52,677 bases of DNA, taken from contig JAIRYF010000023.1 of NCBI GenBank assembly GCA_031267895.1, positions 1 through 52,677 of the forward strand, read 5' to 3'. The notes under the pieces are model-generated. The model did no database searches. It was not told the origin of the DNA and saw nothing but the letters and a program-made list of their open reading frames with translations. The stretch is from Candidatus Methanoplasma glyptotermitis. GTDB lineage: Archaea > Thermoplasmatota > Thermoplasmata > Methanomassiliicoccales > Methanomethylophilaceae. Shown here piece after piece: positions 1 to 10,009 of this stretch; position 1 is the first letter of the stretch, and every line of letters starts with the position of its first letter. The translations under genes were made by a program, and so were the position numbers.

Positions 1-180
1 GCATCCGACTCATTCGGTTCGGAATACGTTACAAAGAATGCTGCTGCGAGAAACAGAGCAGCAGCAAATAATACAGTTATATTCAGACGGCTGGGGAAAT
101 TATAATTTCCCCCCCCCCCTGTATGGGCGGGCGGATGTTTTGACGGAAGGAATAATTCCTTTCGAAGATTTAAGGTTCAT
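1..180 (-). CDS. N-terminus of a predicted exported/membrane-anchored protein, frame broken by poly-G
   Basis: Partial gene running off the left edge. The minus-strand ATG at 180 follows a good Shine-Dalgarno sequence (AAGGAGTG about 7 nt upstream). A hydrophobic segment of about 19 residues (ITVLFAAALFLAAAFFVTY) lies further in, followed by an acidic stretch open to the edge, which looks like a signal anchor. Between them is a run of 11 G on the coding strand. With 11 G the frame from the ATG stops after about 26 codons; with 10 or 13 G it joins the hydrophobic segment. This is either phase variation or a sequencing error in the homopolymer. The function cannot be named because only the N-terminus is present. 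Confidence 0.5.
109..119. repeat. 11-nt poly-C/poly-G tract
   Basis: Uninterrupted run of 11 C on the plus strand, read as G in the minus-strand gene that starts at 180. Its length is out of phase with the downstream hydrophobic segment, so it controls whether the protein is made in full. Confidence 0.9.
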
Positions 181-307
181 AATGTTTCACTCCTTATTGT
201 ATTGATCAAGGTATAGTATGGTGTATTATTACGCTTGGATATATAATTCACGTATACTTCCAAACAATATCTGACAAATACTCATGCAATGTTCGCAATC
301 GCGTTGC

Positions 308-349
308 GCATCCGCCGTTCCGGACGAAAGAACGGAGCTTGCCGGATGC
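308..349 (-). terminator. two-part hairpin downstream of the ThiE-like gene
   Basis: Outer arms GCATCCG (308-314) and CGGATGC (343-349) and inner arms CCGTTC (315-320) and GAACGG (330-335) form a long stem-loop about 125 nt past the stop of the minus-strand ThiE-like gene. A role in termination or 3'-end stability is inferred. The rest of 181-474 holds the leader of the left-edge gene, with an AT-rich TATA candidate near 232-246, and nothing else recognisable. Confidence 0.35.
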
Positions 350-474
350 AGTCTGACGGCGATTGATACGCACACTCCCTGATTTCCGGAAAACACTCAT
401 TCCCGGATTTTAATCCGGTTCGCAAAAACAGCAAACATACCCGCAAACTTCCGCAGAACCTGTTCTGCCGGTGA

Positions 475-1080
475 TTATCGCAATTTTCTTGCCCGTTCTT
501 CTGCCTCCCGATATGCTCTGACAACCGACGAAGGATCTTTGGTCCTCATGAACCCATCCCTCATGCATACTCCTGCTGCTTCAGACCCGAGAACATCATA
601 AAATACGTCGGGGTATATGCCGCCGGCCCCTATCACTGGGATGTCCACTGTTCCGAGCAGGAACCTAAGCATTGCCAGGCCTTTTGCGTTTCTGCACGAT
701 TTGCAGGTGAGATCGAATACATCTCGGAATATCAGGATCGAGGCCCCGGCGGCCTCCGCATCTATTGCTTCTCTTTCATTCCTGACGGTCGTCAGAATTC
801 TGTCGAACCCGTCCGGCCGCGATGTCTTAAGATCCTCGAGGTCCATGTGCAGTGTTTTTATTCCCAGTTCTCTTGCTGCATCCGCAAACTTGTCCGCACA
901 GAATTGCACATTGTTCCCGGCGCATTCCGACATACACGCAGCGGCTAATTCCCTGTATTCTTCAGGGAGAAGATCCCTCTCTGTGAGAATCAGCATATCC
1001 GGCCCAGCCTCTGCGACACGCGCAATTTGTTCTCCGAAGGGGAGTATCGATGTCTTCCTGTCCGTGGCAGATATTATCAT
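475..1080 (-). CDS. ThiE/TenI-like thiamine-phosphate synthase family protein
   Basis: TIM-barrel protein of about 200 residues resembling thiamine-phosphate synthase/TenI. The N-terminal strand IISATDRKTSI, the ILTERDLLPEEY segment (compare the LREKDL region of ThiE) and the C-terminal phosphate-binding loop PVIGAGGIYPDVF are visible. No other thiamine gene is near, and the usual ThiE substrate-binding residues are not all obvious, so the exact reaction is uncertain. The ATG at 1080 is preferred because a TATA-like TTAAAGTATAT at 1100-1110 sits about 25 nt upstream, fitting a leaderless mRNA; ATGs at 1095 and 1140 are also in frame. It lies just after the str operon on the same strand. Confidence 0.7.
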   Translation of the reverse strand: MIISATDRKTSILPFGEQIARVAEAGPDMLILTERDLLPEEYRELAAACMSECAGNNVQFCADKFADAARELGIKTLHMDLEDLKTSRPDGFDRILTTVRNEREAIDAEAAGASILIFRDVFDLTCKSCRNAKGLAMLRFLLGTVDIPVIGAGGIYPDVFYDVLGSEAAGVCMRDGFMRTKDPSSVVRAYREAEERARKLR

Positions 1081-1144
1081 GACGCTCCATTGCATTGCGA
1101 TATACTTTAATCCGCCGATGCACAGCCCGCAGGCACACACAGTT

Positions 1145-1157
1145 GTAAAAAGAAAGA
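1145..1157 (-). terminator. oligo-T terminator candidate after rpsJ
   Basis: On the minus strand the sequence after the S10 stop is pyrimidine-rich and T-rich (CTCTTTCTTTTTA), which resembles an archaeal oligo-T terminator at the end of the str operon. Confidence 0.4.
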
Positions 1158-1178
1158 GTTTTGGTTAAGTTGTTTGAT

Positions 1179-1493
1179 TTATGTACTGCGAAGAACGATC
1201 TCAATGTTGACGCCATCAGGCACTTGGATCCTCATAAGCTGCCTCAGGGCACGCTCGTCTGCATCCAGGTCGATGAGTCTCTTGTGGATACGCATCTCCC
1301 AGCGATCCCAGGTCTCGCTCCCCTCCCCGTCGGGACTCTTCCTGCACGGAACTTTGAGTTTCTTCGTCGGAAGGGGCACAGGGCCGCGTATATCCACACC
1401 GGTCCTCTGAGAGATCCCTTTGATCTGTGCGCAGACACTGTCGACCTTTGCCGGATCAGTGCCGCTGAGAGAGATTCTTGCGCGTTGTGACAT
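1179..1493 (-). CDS. rpsJ: 30S ribosomal protein S10 (uS10)
   Basis: 104 residues, the normal archaeal length. It starts [14 protein letters not shown] and contains the conserved [22 protein letters not shown] core followed by [12 protein letters not shown], which is diagnostic of uS10. The protein belongs to the small-subunit head. It is the last gene of the minus-strand cluster S12-S7-EF-2-EF-1alpha-S10, only 21 nt after the EF-1alpha stop, the standard archaeal str order. Confidence 0.97.
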   Translation of the reverse strand: MSQRARISLSGTDPAKVDSVCAQIKGISQRTGVDIRGPVPLPTKKLKVPCRKSPDGEGSETWDRWEMRIHKRLIDLDADERALRQLMRIQVPDGVNIEIVLRST

Positions 1494-1514
1494 TTTTTAT
1501 CCCTTTGCCGGAGA

Positions 1515-2783
1515 TCAGTTGGCCTTCTGGACCTCGGTGCACATACCGGCAGCGACGGTCTGTCCCATATCACGGATGGCGAACCTTCCGAGCGGCGGGA
1601 ATTCTTTTGCAGTCTCTATGACCATCGGCTTTGTAGGCTCGACCTTGACGATGGCAATGTCTCCCGTCTTGAGGAAGTCAGGGTGTTCCGCCTTTGTCTG
1701 GCCGGTCTTGGGGTCAATCGTCTTCACAAGCTCGACAAACCTGCATGCGGTCTGCGCCGTGTGACAGTGGAATACAGGTGTGTATCCCACAGTGATGACG
1801 GACGGGTGGTTCAGAACAACAATCTGTGCCGTAAACTGCTTCGCTACTGTCGGTGGGTTGTCGACGGGTCCCGCGACATCTCCTCTCTTCACGTCGTTCT
1901 TTGCGACACCGCGCACGTTGAATCCGACATTGTCGCCGGGAAGTGCCTGAGGCAGCTGTTCGTGGTGCATCTCGATGCTCTTAACCTCACCCTGTACGTG
2001 CGACGGCTCGAACATTATCTTCATGTTGGGTTTCAGAACGCCGGTTTCGATCCTTCCGACCGGAACGGTTCCGATACCTGTGATGGTGTACACATCCTGA
2101 ATAGGCATTCTGAGTGGCTTTTCCGTGTGTTTTTCCGGAACTTTGAGGTTATCTAGAGCCTCAAGAAGTATCGGCCCTTTGTACCAAGACATGTTCGCGG
2201 ATCTCGTTTTTATGTTGTCTCCGGCCATCGCGGAAACGGGGACGAACGGTACTGTATCGGCTTTGACACCGACCATCGACAGAAGTTTGCTCATTGCCTC
2301 TACTGTCGTCTTGTACTTCGCCTCATCATATTTCACCGCATCCATCTTGTTGATGGCCACGATGATCTGCTTGACACCGAGTGTCGTCGCAAGGAACACA
2401 TGTTCTTTCGTCTGTGCCTGCGGTCCCTCGATGGCGGAGCAGGTAATTATCGCTGCATCTGCCTGGGAAGTTCCCGTGATCATGTTCTTGACGAAATCAC
2501 GGTGGCCGGGAGCGTCGATAACTGTGAAGTAGTACTTATCTGTGTAGAACTTTTTGTGCGCTACGTCGATGGTGACTCCTCTCTCCCTCTCTTCCTTCAG
2601 GCCGTCCATGACCCACGCGAAGTAGAAGGATCCTTTTCCTTTCTCCTCCGCCTCTTTCCTGTATTTCTCGATCAGGTGCGGTTCGATCGCGCCGGTCTCA
2701 AGAAGAATCCTTCCCGTGAGGGTGGACTTCCCGTGGTCGACGTGCCCGATGATGACCAGATTCATGTGCTCTTTGTCTGCCAT
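1515..2783 (-). CDS. tuf: Translation elongation factor EF-1 alpha (aEF1A)
   Basis: 422 residues. GTPase motifs are intact: G1 GHVDHGKST near residue 14, G3 DAPGHRDF near 90, G4 NKMD near 150. Domains II and III follow, ending [15 protein letters not shown]. It delivers aminoacyl-tRNA to the ribosome. The start at 2783 has a strong GGAGGT Shine-Dalgarno about 7 nt upstream. It lies between EF-2 and S10 in the str cluster. Confidence 0.98.
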   Translation of the reverse strand: MADKEHMNLVIIGHVDHGKSTLTGRILLETGAIEPHLIEKYRKEAEEKGKGSFYFAWVMDGLKEERERGVTIDVAHKKFYTDKYYFTVIDAPGHRDFVKNMITGTSQADAAIITCSAIEGPQAQTKEHVFLATTLGVKQIIVAINKMDAVKYDEAKYKTTVEAMSKLLSMVGVKADTVPFVPVSAMAGDNIKTRSANMSWYKGPILLEALDNLKVPEKHTEKPLRMPIQDVYTITGIGTVPVGRIETGVLKPNMKIMFEPSHVQGEVKSIEMHHEQLPQALPGDNVGFNVRGVAKNDVKRGDVAGPVDNPPTVAKQFTAQIVVLNHPSVITVGYTPVFHCHTAQTACRFVELVKTIDPKTGQTKAEHPDFLKTGDIAIVKVEPTKPMVIETAKEFPPLGRFAIRDMGQTVAAGMCTEVQKAN

Positions 2784-2843
2784 TTTTCATACCTCCTACT
2801 TTATAGGTCTGGTTTTCTGCGATAAGGTGTTTATATTTAAAGT

Positions 2844-5051
2844 TTACAGACCCGAATAGTAGCGGGCATCATACGGCTCGGGATTTACGCCCTTGCGGGT
2901 TCTGATTTCCGTAACGACCTTTTTCTGCAACTCGGGCGGCAACTGTTTGAATCCGGCGTTCTCTGTGGACCAGAGAGCACGCCCCTGAGTGGATCCGCGT
3001 ATGTCCGATGCGAATCCGAACATATCAGCCACGGGACACTCGGCGGAAACCGTCGAATCTGCTCCGTCTTGGCCCATCTCAAGGATGGTTCCGCGGCGCT
3101 GGTTGATCAGGTTAACTGCCCCGCCCATGTAGTCCGGAGGAACACTGATGAACACTTTCTGCATAGGCTCCAGGAGTATCCTTCCTGCCTCGCACATCGC
3201 ACCGTATATTCCGTCTCTGACGGCGGGTATGACCTGTGCAGGACCTCTGTGTATCGTATCTTCATGAAGTTTGGCATCCACAAGCTTTACCTTCACACCG
3301 GCCGACTTCTCGTTGGCGAGAGGACCCCTCTGCATTGCTTCTTCGAAGGCCTGCTTCACCAGTTCCATTGTCTCGTGCAGATATTGGATACCTTTTGTGC
3401 TGTCCATGAGCATGTTGCTGTTCTTGAACATCACTATTCCTTTCGCTTCTTCTTTGTCGAGTCCCATTTCTTCAAGTTTCTTTGCCATTGCCTTCGGATC
3501 TTTGATCTTGGCATCGGGGTCGATCTCTCCTCTGCGGATAGCATCGACAATCGTTTGCTCGAGAGGCTCGACAAGGAAGTAGAACTTGTTATGTTTATTC
3601 GGCGATTTACCCTCGAACTCGGAGGGATTCTTACCCCTTACGCTTTCCTGATAGACGACTATGGGCGGCGATGAAATGATCTCCACGCCCTGTTCGTTGA
3701 CTATGCGGTATTCCGTGATCTCCAGGTGGAGTTCTCCCATTCCGGACATCAGGTGTTCTCCTGTCTCGTTGTTGATTTCGATATTGAGCGACGGGTCTGC
3801 TTTGGCGATCGTTCTGAGGACATCGACCAGCTTAGGCAGATCTTTCATGTTCTTGGCCTCGATCGCTTTTGTCACGACGGGTTCCGAGTAGTGGGCCATC
3901 TTCTCGAACGGCTCCATATCTTTTATCGTCGATACCGTGGAACCTGCAATGGCGTCTTTCAGTCCGGTCACTGCGGCTATGTTCCCGGCTTCAGCCTCTT
4001 CGATGGGGATCCTGTCAGCTCCGACCATGAGTGCCACTGTCTGCACTCTCTGCGCATTCTGCACTCCCGATACGTACAGAGTCTGTCCCTTTTTCACGGA
4101 ACCGGAAAACAGCCTTCCGAACGCAACCTCTCCCGCGTGGGGGTCCATGATGATCTTGTTGACCATGAACGAAACATCCCCTTTGGAGTCGCATGCCAGC
4201 ATCTGCTTTCCTATCTGCGAATCCTGATCTCCCTTCCATATGGTGGGTATGCGTATCTTCTGTGCGTCCACAGGGCTTTGGATGTGCTTTATCGCCATCT
4301 CGAGAACGACCTCGTGAAGCGGGGACTTTTTTGCCAGTTCTTTCTGACCTCCCTCTCTCGCACAGTACTCGAACACATCGCTGAATGATATTTTCGATCT
4401 CTGCATGAATGTAGATGATATCGCCCAGTTGTTGTACGCAGAACCAAACGCCACCGTTCCGTCCTGTATGCTTACCTGCCACTGTTTATTCAGAGGAGCG
4501 GGCAGTATGTCCTTGATCTTCTGGTTAAACTCTGCGACAAGTCTGGAGAATTTCTCGATCATCATGTCCTTCGTAACCTGCTGTTCAACAATCATTCTGT
4601 CCACCTTGTTGATGAACAGCAGCGGCCTGACCCTCTCTTTCAGGGCCTGCCTGATGACCGTCTCGGTCTGAGGCATTATGCCTTCAACGGCACAGCAGAG
4701 TATGAACACTCCGTCCAGTGCCCTCATGGCCCTCGTGACGTCCCCTCCGAAATCCACATGGCCGGGGGTATCGATGAGATTGATAAGGTATTCTCTGCCT
4801 TCGAATTTATGGACCATCGATGCACTCGCGGCGTTGATTGTTATTCCTCTTGCCGACTCCTGTTCATCGAAGTCCAGAAGCCTCTGTTCTCCGGCAAGCT
4901 CGGAGGACATCATTCCGGCTCCCGCGATGAGATTGTCCGAGAATGTGGTCTTACCGTGGTCTATATGCGCCGCGGTGCCGATGTTCCTGATGAACTCGGG
5001 CGTATTCATGAGCTCCGTGGCCCTTTTTACGTTGTCTTCTTTACGTCCCAT
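2844..5051 (-). CDS. fusA: Translation elongation factor EF-2
   Basis: 735 residues, full archaeal length. It has the GTP-binding motif AHIDHGKTT near residue 29, DTPGHVDFGGDV, and NKVDR. Domain IV holds EDTIHRGPAQVIPAVRDG, whose His is the expected diphthamide site, a modification specific to archaeal and eukaryotic EF-2. It catalyses ribosomal translocation. No strong Shine-Dalgarno is seen at the 5051 start. It sits 17 nt after S7 and is followed by EF-1alpha. Confidence 0.98.
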   Translation of the reverse strand: MGRKEDNVKRATELMNTPEFIRNIGTAAHIDHGKTTFSDNLIAGAGMMSSELAGEQRLLDFDEQESARGITINAASASMVHKFEGREYLINLIDTPGHVDFGGDVTRAMRALDGVFILCCAVEGIMPQTETVIRQALKERVRPLLFINKVDRMIVEQQVTKDMMIEKFSRLVAEFNQKIKDILPAPLNKQWQVSIQDGTVAFGSAYNNWAISSTFMQRSKISFSDVFEYCAREGGQKELAKKSPLHEVVLEMAIKHIQSPVDAQKIRIPTIWKGDQDSQIGKQMLACDSKGDVSFMVNKIIMDPHAGEVAFGRLFSGSVKKGQTLYVSGVQNAQRVQTVALMVGADRIPIEEAEAGNIAAVTGLKDAIAGSTVSTIKDMEPFEKMAHYSEPVVTKAIEAKNMKDLPKLVDVLRTIAKADPSLNIEINNETGEHLMSGMGELHLEITEYRIVNEQGVEIISSPPIVVYQESVRGKNPSEFEGKSPNKHNKFYFLVEPLEQTIVDAIRRGEIDPDAKIKDPKAMAKKLEEMGLDKEEAKGIVMFKNSNMLMDSTKGIQYLHETMELVKQAFEEAMQRGPLANEKSAGVKVKLVDAKLHEDTIHRGPAQVIPAVRDGIYGAMCEAGRILLEPMQKVFISVPPDYMGGAVNLINQRRGTILEMGQDGADSTVSAECPVADMFGFASDIRGSTQGRALWSTENAGFKQLPPELQKKVVTEIRTRKGVNPEPYDARYYSGL

Positions 5052-5067
5052 TCACACACATCCGCGG

Positions 5068-5649
5068 TCATCTGGCCGACTGAGCGACCCTCTCGATCTC
5101 CTCTTTCTTCGCAACGGAGAACGAGGTCATGTCGCCTTTTGCCGCCAGCATTATCTCGTCGGCGAGGCATTCATAAATGGGTTTCTTGTTCTTCGACGAA
5201 TTCCTCACCACGCCCGTACACAGGTTGCGCAGGGCTATGTCCAATCTCCTCTGAGGCGATATATCCACCGCCTTCGGCACGGATATACCGCCGAACTGAA
5301 GCCTTGTGACTTCTTCGCGGGGTGCCGCATTCTCCAGTCCCTCGACCAGCACCTGAAGGGGGTTTTTCTTGGTCTTCTGTGCGACTATGTCAAACGCCTG
5401 AGACACCGTTTTGTACGCTTTCATCTTCTTTCCGGTGTACTTTTCGGTCCTCATTATGTTGTTTATGAGTCTCTCCACTATGCTCAGCTTGGATTTGCCG
5501 AACCATCTGTTAGCGTGTTTTCCGCCCGAGTGAGGCACGTTTGTGGGTGTGAGGTCTATGTATTTTGCCAACCCGCCGTCGTTGATGACGACCTCGGACG
5601 TGTCATACTTTCCGAATATGAGCGCTTTCTGAATAACGATCTCTGACAT
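5068..5649 (-). CDS. rpsG: 30S ribosomal protein S7 (uS7)
   Basis: About 193 residues. Conserved uS7 segments include NRWFGKSKLSIVERLINNIMR, GKKMKAYKTVSQAFDIV and RRLDIALRNLCTGVV. The ATG at 5649 is chosen because AAGGTGA lies about 5 nt upstream; an in-frame GTG at 5658 overlaps the S12 stop. The protein organises the 16S rRNA head domain. It is translationally linked to S12 and precedes EF-2. Confidence 0.97.
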   Translation of the reverse strand: MSEIVIQKALIFGKYDTSEVVINDGGLAKYIDLTPTNVPHSGGKHANRWFGKSKLSIVERLINNIMRTEKYTGKKMKAYKTVSQAFDIVAQKTKKNPLQVLVEGLENAAPREEVTRLQFGGISVPKAVDISPQRRLDIALRNLCTGVVRNSSKNKKPIYECLADEIMLAAKGDMTSFSVAKKEEIERVAQSAR

Positions 5650-5654
5650 CTGAT

Positions 5655-6083
5655 TCACCTTACCGGTTTCTCGGTCCTTCCTCTGACCATTTCGTTCAGA
5701 GAGACGTTGTTGACTTTGATGACTTTGTAACGTACTCCGGGGATGTCGCCGTACGAACGCCCCATCCTTCCGCCGATACCCTCCACGAGCACCTCATCGT
5801 GTTCGTCTATGAAATTGATAGCTCCGTCTCCCACTGCAAAGGCCGTGATCTGACGCCCGTTCTTTATAAGCTGTACCTTTACGCACTTACGGATTGCAGA
5901 GTTGGGCTGTTTTGCCTCGACTCCTACCTTCTCCAGTACGATACCCCGTGCCTGGGACGACCCCTCCAGCGGATCCGATCTCTCCCTGAGCTTCAGAACC
6001 CTCTTTTTGTACCCGCGGTCCAGCCAGCGGAACTTCTGTCTGTCCTCTTTCATCTTTCTTGCAGTGTATAGACCTCTACCCAA
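5655..6083 (-). CDS. rpsL: 30S ribosomal protein S12 (uS12), TTG start
   Basis: 142 residues from a TTG start at 6083. Read this way the N-terminus ([19 protein letters not shown]) matches the usual archaeal S12 beginning, and GAGGTGA lies 5 nt upstream as a Shine-Dalgarno. A GTG at 6092 is the alternative, and an upstream in-frame ATG at 6158 would add residues foreign to the family. The decoding-centre loop [15 protein letters not shown] is intact. It is the first gene of the str operon, with a TATA box about 50 nt upstream. Confidence 0.96.
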   Translation of the reverse strand: MGRGLYTARKMKEDRQKFRWLDRGYKKRVLKLRERSDPLEGSSQARGIVLEKVGVEAKQPNSAIRKCVKVQLIKNGRQITAFAVGDGAINFIDEHDEVLVEGIGGRMGRSYGDIPGVRYKVIKVNNVSLNEMVRGRTEKPVR

Positions 6084-6130
6084 ATGTTTCACCTCATTTA
6101 TCTGAAGTATTTTGCCTCGATTAGTATTAT

Positions 6131-6142
6131 CGTATTTAAAGC
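6131..6142 (-). promoter_or_regulatory. TATA box of the str operon
   Basis: The minus strand reads GCTTTAAATACG about 50 nt before the S12 start, a good archaeal TATA element. The gap 6160-6427 between the divergent S12 and pyrG genes holds only AT-rich promoter DNA. The RNA polymerase, L30e and NusA genes often found upstream of S12 are not here. Confidence 0.6.
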
Positions 6143-6427
6143 TCATGCAGTATGGCAAGACTTTACTCTATGGTCGGCTAGCCTGATTAGCTATATAACA
6201 CCTTTTGTAACGGCGGCTGAGAGCCGATGCGCCCGGCCTAATGTGCTCCCAGATGATATTCAGCCGCGAATGTGAGAACTTCTGTATATTTTGTCTATTT
6301 TTGATACATATATCTAATTATAACAGAAAAATAACGAGAAATGTATAATATAATACTATTTTTGATTAGTTTTTGTTACAAAGGTTTATCTAATCGCACA
6401 GGATATGAAGGTTCCCGTTGAGTTAAA

Positions 6428-8071
6428 ATGAAACTGATCTTCGTCACCGGAGGAGTTATTTCGGGCATAGGGAAAGGCATTACCGCATCATCGGTCGGGA
6501 GGATACTGAAATCCAGGGGGCTGGGCGTATCCGCGATAAAGATAGATCCGTACCTGAACATCGATGCGGGTACGATGAACCCGTACGAGCATGGGGAAGT
6601 TTATGTTCTGAACGATGGCGGGGAGGCCGACCTGGACCTCGGAAATTACGAGAGATTCATGGACCTCGAACTCACGAGCGAACACAATATAACAACAGGG
6701 AAAGTCTACAAAACGGTTATAGAAAACGAGCGGCGGGGAGACTATCTCGGAAAAACCGTTCAGATTATCCCTCATATTACCGGTGAGATAAAGCACCGGA
6801 TAATGAATATCACGAGGAAGTCCGGGTCGGATGTTGTAATCGTGGAACTCGGCGGGACCGTAGGCGATATCGAATCCATGCCCTTCCTTGAGGCGGCGAG
6901 ACAGCTGGGCAGAGAACTCGGAAGGGAAGAGAATGTCATGTTCATCCATACCACTCTGGTCCCGGTAGCCGGGTCGGTCGGAGAAGAAAAAACGAAACCG
7001 ACCCAGCATTCCGTAAAGGAACTGATGGGGCTTGGAATAAGACCTGACATAATAGTCGGTAGAGGATCCGAACCGCTCACCGACACAGCAAGGAAGAAGA
7101 TAGCAATGTTCTGCGATGTGGATGAGGATGCCGTTATATCGATGCCGGATGCAAAATCGATTTACGAGGTTCCGATCGTCCTGGAAAAACAGGGAGTTGC
7201 CGACCTCATCACAAAGAGGATGAGACTCGGGCCGCTGACATCGAAGAGAGACATGGCCGATTGGGAAAGGTTTCTCGGAGACGTAATGAATCCGGAGACG
7301 GAGATTGATATCGCCCTCATCGGAAAATACACCGCACTCAAAGATTCATATCTCAGTCATTTGGAGGCCTTTACTCACGCGGGTGCCGGAAGAAGCTGCA
7401 GGGTCCGGGTAAGCCTCATAGACAGCGACAGGCTCCTTGAAGAACCTCCCGATAAACTGCTGGGGAACATGCACGGAATAATAGTCCCCGGAGGGTTCGG
7501 AACCAGAGGCACGGAGGGTAAGGTTGCTGCCGCCCGGTTTGCAAGAGAGAATATGATACCGTTTCTCGGAGTCTGCATGGGATTCCAGATAGCAACCGTC
7601 GAATTCGCAAGGAATGTCCTGAACATGAAGGGGGCCAACAGCACCGAGTTCGATCCGAAGACAGAATACCCTGTGATATGTCTGATGAACGAACAGAAAG
7701 GCCGCAAAGATGCAGGGGCCACCATGCGTCTGGGTTCCCAGGCGGTCAGAATATCCGGCGGTTCGCTCGCACACAGGGTTTACGGTTCGGCAGATATCCT
7801 GGAAAGGCACAGGCACAGGTATGAGGTGAACACAGAATTCACGGGCATGATGGAAGACGCGGGGTGGAAATTCACGGGGAGATCCGACGACGGCGAGAGG
7901 ATGGAAATCGGAGAGCTGGAAGGCCACCCGTATTATTTGGCAACACAGTTCCACCCCGAATTCAAATCCCGGCCGGGGAACCCCTCGAAGGTACACATGG
8001 GTCTCGTCAGTGCCTCCTTGGAGTATATGAGGGGCAGGCAGTCCCGCACGGCCGATGACAAATCTTTATAA
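6428..8071 (+). CDS. pyrG: CTP synthase (glutamine-hydrolysing)
   Basis: 547 residues. The N-terminal amidoligase domain begins [20 protein letters not shown] with the P-loop and continues with [21 protein letters not shown]. The C-terminal class I glutamine amidotransferase domain carries the nucleophile in FLGVCMGFQ (Cys383) and the His/Glu of [11 protein letters not shown] near residue 515. It converts UTP plus glutamine to CTP, the last step of pyrimidine nucleotide synthesis. A TATA-like GGTTTATCTA near 6383 precedes it. Confidence 0.98.
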   Translation: MKLIFVTGGVISGIGKGITASSVGRILKSRGLGVSAIKIDPYLNIDAGTMNPYEHGEVYVLNDGGEADLDLGNYERFMDLELTSEHNITTGKVYKTVIENERRGDYLGKTVQIIPHITGEIKHRIMNITRKSGSDVVIVELGGTVGDIESMPFLEAARQLGRELGREENVMFIHTTLVPVAGSVGEEKTKPTQHSVKELMGLGIRPDIIVGRGSEPLTDTARKKIAMFCDVDEDAVISMPDAKSIYEVPIVLEKQGVADLITKRMRLGPLTSKRDMADWERFLGDVMNPETEIDIALIGKYTALKDSYLSHLEAFTHAGAGRSCRVRVSLIDSDRLLEEPPDKLLGNMHGIIVPGGFGTRGTEGKVAAARFARENMIPFLGVCMGFQIATVEFARNVLNMKGANSTEFDPKTEYPVICLMNEQKGRKDAGATMRLGSQAVRISGGSLAHRVYGSADILERHRHRYEVNTEFTGMMEDAGWKFTGRSDDGERMEIGELEGHPYYLATQFHPEFKSRPGNPSKVHMGLVSASLEYMRGRQSRTADDKSL

Positions 8072-8104
8072 ACGAGGCATCACTAGTCCGTTGCGGTGAA
8101 CGAG

Positions 8105-8737
8105 ATGGCAGACAACGATTACATGGCCTTGCTTGACAGGGCAAAAGAGGTCCTCCCCGAAACTATCGAGAACCATGAGAGATTCGAGTTGCCCGAGCTT
8201 GATATCCTTCAGGAAGGAAAGACCACAGTCTTCAGGAATTTCATCGATGTTACCGATAAGCTCAGAAGGGGTCCGCAACATCTTCTGCAGTTCCTCCTCA
8301 AAGAGCTCGGCACCCCGGGCAACATAGAGGGCCGCAGAGTCGTTTTCAAAGCAAAAATATCATCACTGACGATAAACGAGAAGATACAGACATACACCGA
8401 GACGTACGTAATCTGTTCTGAATGCGGTCTGCCGGACACCAAGATCGTCAAAGAGGACCGTACTCTCATTCTGGAATGCGAGGCGTGCGGCGCAAGGAGA
8501 TCAATCAATGTCAGAAAGGCGTCCAAATCCGATTCCCAGAATATCATCAGGGTCGGGGACATCATCGAAATTCTGATCTCGGATGTGGGCAAGAAGGGAG
8601 ACGGCATGGGAAAGTGCATGGATTACATAGTCGTTGTTCCGGGGACGGCCAGAGGGAACACCGTACGCGTAAAGATAACGAACCTGTCCGGAAAAACCGC
8701 TTTCGGATTGGTCACCGCAGAACCTGCAACTAGGTAA
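8105..8737 (+). CDS. Translation initiation factor aIF2 subunit beta with C-terminal TRAM domain
   Basis: About 210 residues. Residues 1-135 are aIF2-beta: a helical start, the DKLRRGPQHLLQFLLKELGT core, and a C-terminal zinc ribbon with CSECG and CEACG pairs. After a short linker comes a TRAM-type RNA-binding beta-barrel (VGDIIEILISDVGKKGDGMGK ending in FGLVTAEPA). The ATG at 8105 follows GGTGA by 6 nt; a GTG at 8096 is also possible. A TATA element (TCTTTATAAA) overlaps the 3' end of pyrG, so the gene probably has its own promoter. TRAM fusions are known in other archaeal aIF2-beta proteins. Confidence 0.93.
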   Translation: MADNDYMALLDRAKEVLPETIENHERFELPELDILQEGKTTVFRNFIDVTDKLRRGPQHLLQFLLKELGTPGNIEGRRVVFKAKISSLTINEKIQTYTETYVICSECGLPDTKIVKEDRTLILECEACGARRSINVRKASKSDSQNIIRVGDIIEILISDVGKKGDGMGKCMDYIVVVPGTARGNTVRVKITNLSGKTAFGLVTAEPATR

Positions 8738-8749
8738 CAGGCAGTTCAC

Positions 8750-9988
8750 ATGAGATATTTTGTGGAATCGTACGGTTGCACAATGAACTTCGGCGAGGGG
8801 GACCAACTCTCGGAGAGTATGTCTGCTATGGGACATGAAGAGGTCCCGTCTCCCGATATGGCCGACATTGTTATTCTGAATACATGCACGGTCGTTGATG
8901 CCACCGAAAAAAAGATGATCCGCAGGATGTCCGACCTCAGGAGAGCGGGGAAGGAGGTCATCGTAACCGGGTGCATGGCAAAGATTCAGGCCGGCCGCGT
9001 GATGATCAGGCTGCCCGATTCCATCATAATCCCTCCGGAAAAATACTGCGATTTCCAACCGATGGTCTCGGAAAGATACGGCATCGGCTGTTCACCGGCC
9101 GAAAACAGACAAGGTTCCAACATAATCCCGATCTCTAGAGGATGTCTCGGAAACTGCACATACTGCATAACCAAATTCGCAAGAGGAAGACTGACCAGCC
9201 ATGACCCCGACGGCCTCGTATCCAGGTTCGATTCGATGGTCGGAGGCGGGGCGAAAGAAATACTGATAGCCGCACAGGATACAGGATGCTACGGGTCTGA
9301 CATAGGGACCGATCTGCCGTCGCTGCTGAAGAAAATGCTGAAGAACAAAGGGGACTTCAAACTGAGAATAGGGATGATGAATCCAAGCAGTTTGATGCCT
9401 ATTGCGGACGATCTTTTGGATACTATGGAAGATCCGAGAGTCTACAGGTTCCTTCACGTCCCGGTTCAGAGCGGCAGCGACTCCGTTCTGGTATCTATGA
9501 ACAGACAATATTCCGCAGGGGAGTTTCTGAATCTGATCGGGAAACTGCGTCTCAGATATCCCGATATAAGCATCTCCACGGATGTGATTTCCGGATTTCC
9601 GGGAGAGACCGACGGTTGCCATAATGAGAGCCTGCGGCTGATCGAAACACTCAGAGCTGACACCGTCAACATAACCCGATTTTCATCAAGACCCGGCACA
9701 GAGGCCGCAATAATGGAACCTGTACACGGACGAATATCTAAGGACAGATCGGCTGAGCTCACCGATCTTAAAAACAGGGTTGAACTCGAGAACAACCAAA
9801 GAATGATCGGAAAGAAGATCTGCAGAGCACTCATAACCGAGACCGGCAAGGAAGGCACAATGATTGCCAGAACACAGAACTACCGCCCTGTGGCCATATG
9901 TTCCGAACTCACGGAAGGTTCTTTCGTTGATGTTGAGATAACGGACTGCAAACCCACATATCTTATCGGAAGAGTGTTAAATAACTGA
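8750..9988 (+). CDS. Archaeal tRNA methylthiotransferase (CDKAL1/MtaB-like, radical SAM)
   Basis: 412 residues with all three domains of the family. The N-terminal UPF0004 domain starts MRYFVESYGCTMNFGEGDQ (Cys10) and has NTCTV and TGCMA cysteines for the second cluster. The radical SAM core carries CLGNCTYC (Cys132, Cys136, Cys139). The C-terminus is a TRAM domain. The archaeal members add a methylthio group to N6-threonylcarbamoyladenosine at position 37 of tRNA. It starts 12 nt after aIF2-beta and is followed directly by a tRNA gene. Confidence 0.93.
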   Translation: MRYFVESYGCTMNFGEGDQLSESMSAMGHEEVPSPDMADIVILNTCTVVDATEKKMIRRMSDLRRAGKEVIVTGCMAKIQAGRVMIRLPDSIIIPPEKYCDFQPMVSERYGIGCSPAENRQGSNIIPISRGCLGNCTYCITKFARGRLTSHDPDGLVSRFDSMVGGGAKEILIAAQDTGCYGSDIGTDLPSLLKKMLKNKGDFKLRIGMMNPSSLMPIADDLLDTMEDPRVYRFLHVPVQSGSDSVLVSMNRQYSAGEFLNLIGKLRLRYPDISISTDVISGFPGETDGCHNESLRLIETLRADTVNITRFSSRPGTEAAIMEPVHGRISKDRSAELTDLKNRVELENNQRMIGKKICRALITETGKEGTMIARTQNYRPVAICSELTEGSFVDVEITDCKPTYLIGRVLNN

Positions 9989-10009
9989 AACGGATTAGCA
10001 AAAAGGCAG

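Noticed and set aside
617-1168. 183-codon plus-strand frame
   Set aside because: Antisense to the ThiE-like gene; composition is Ser/Arg/Ile-rich without any family pattern.
6160-6427. Possible tRNA in the GC-rich patch near 6210-6270 between S12 and pyrG
   Set aside because: No acceptor pairing and no T arm could be drawn.
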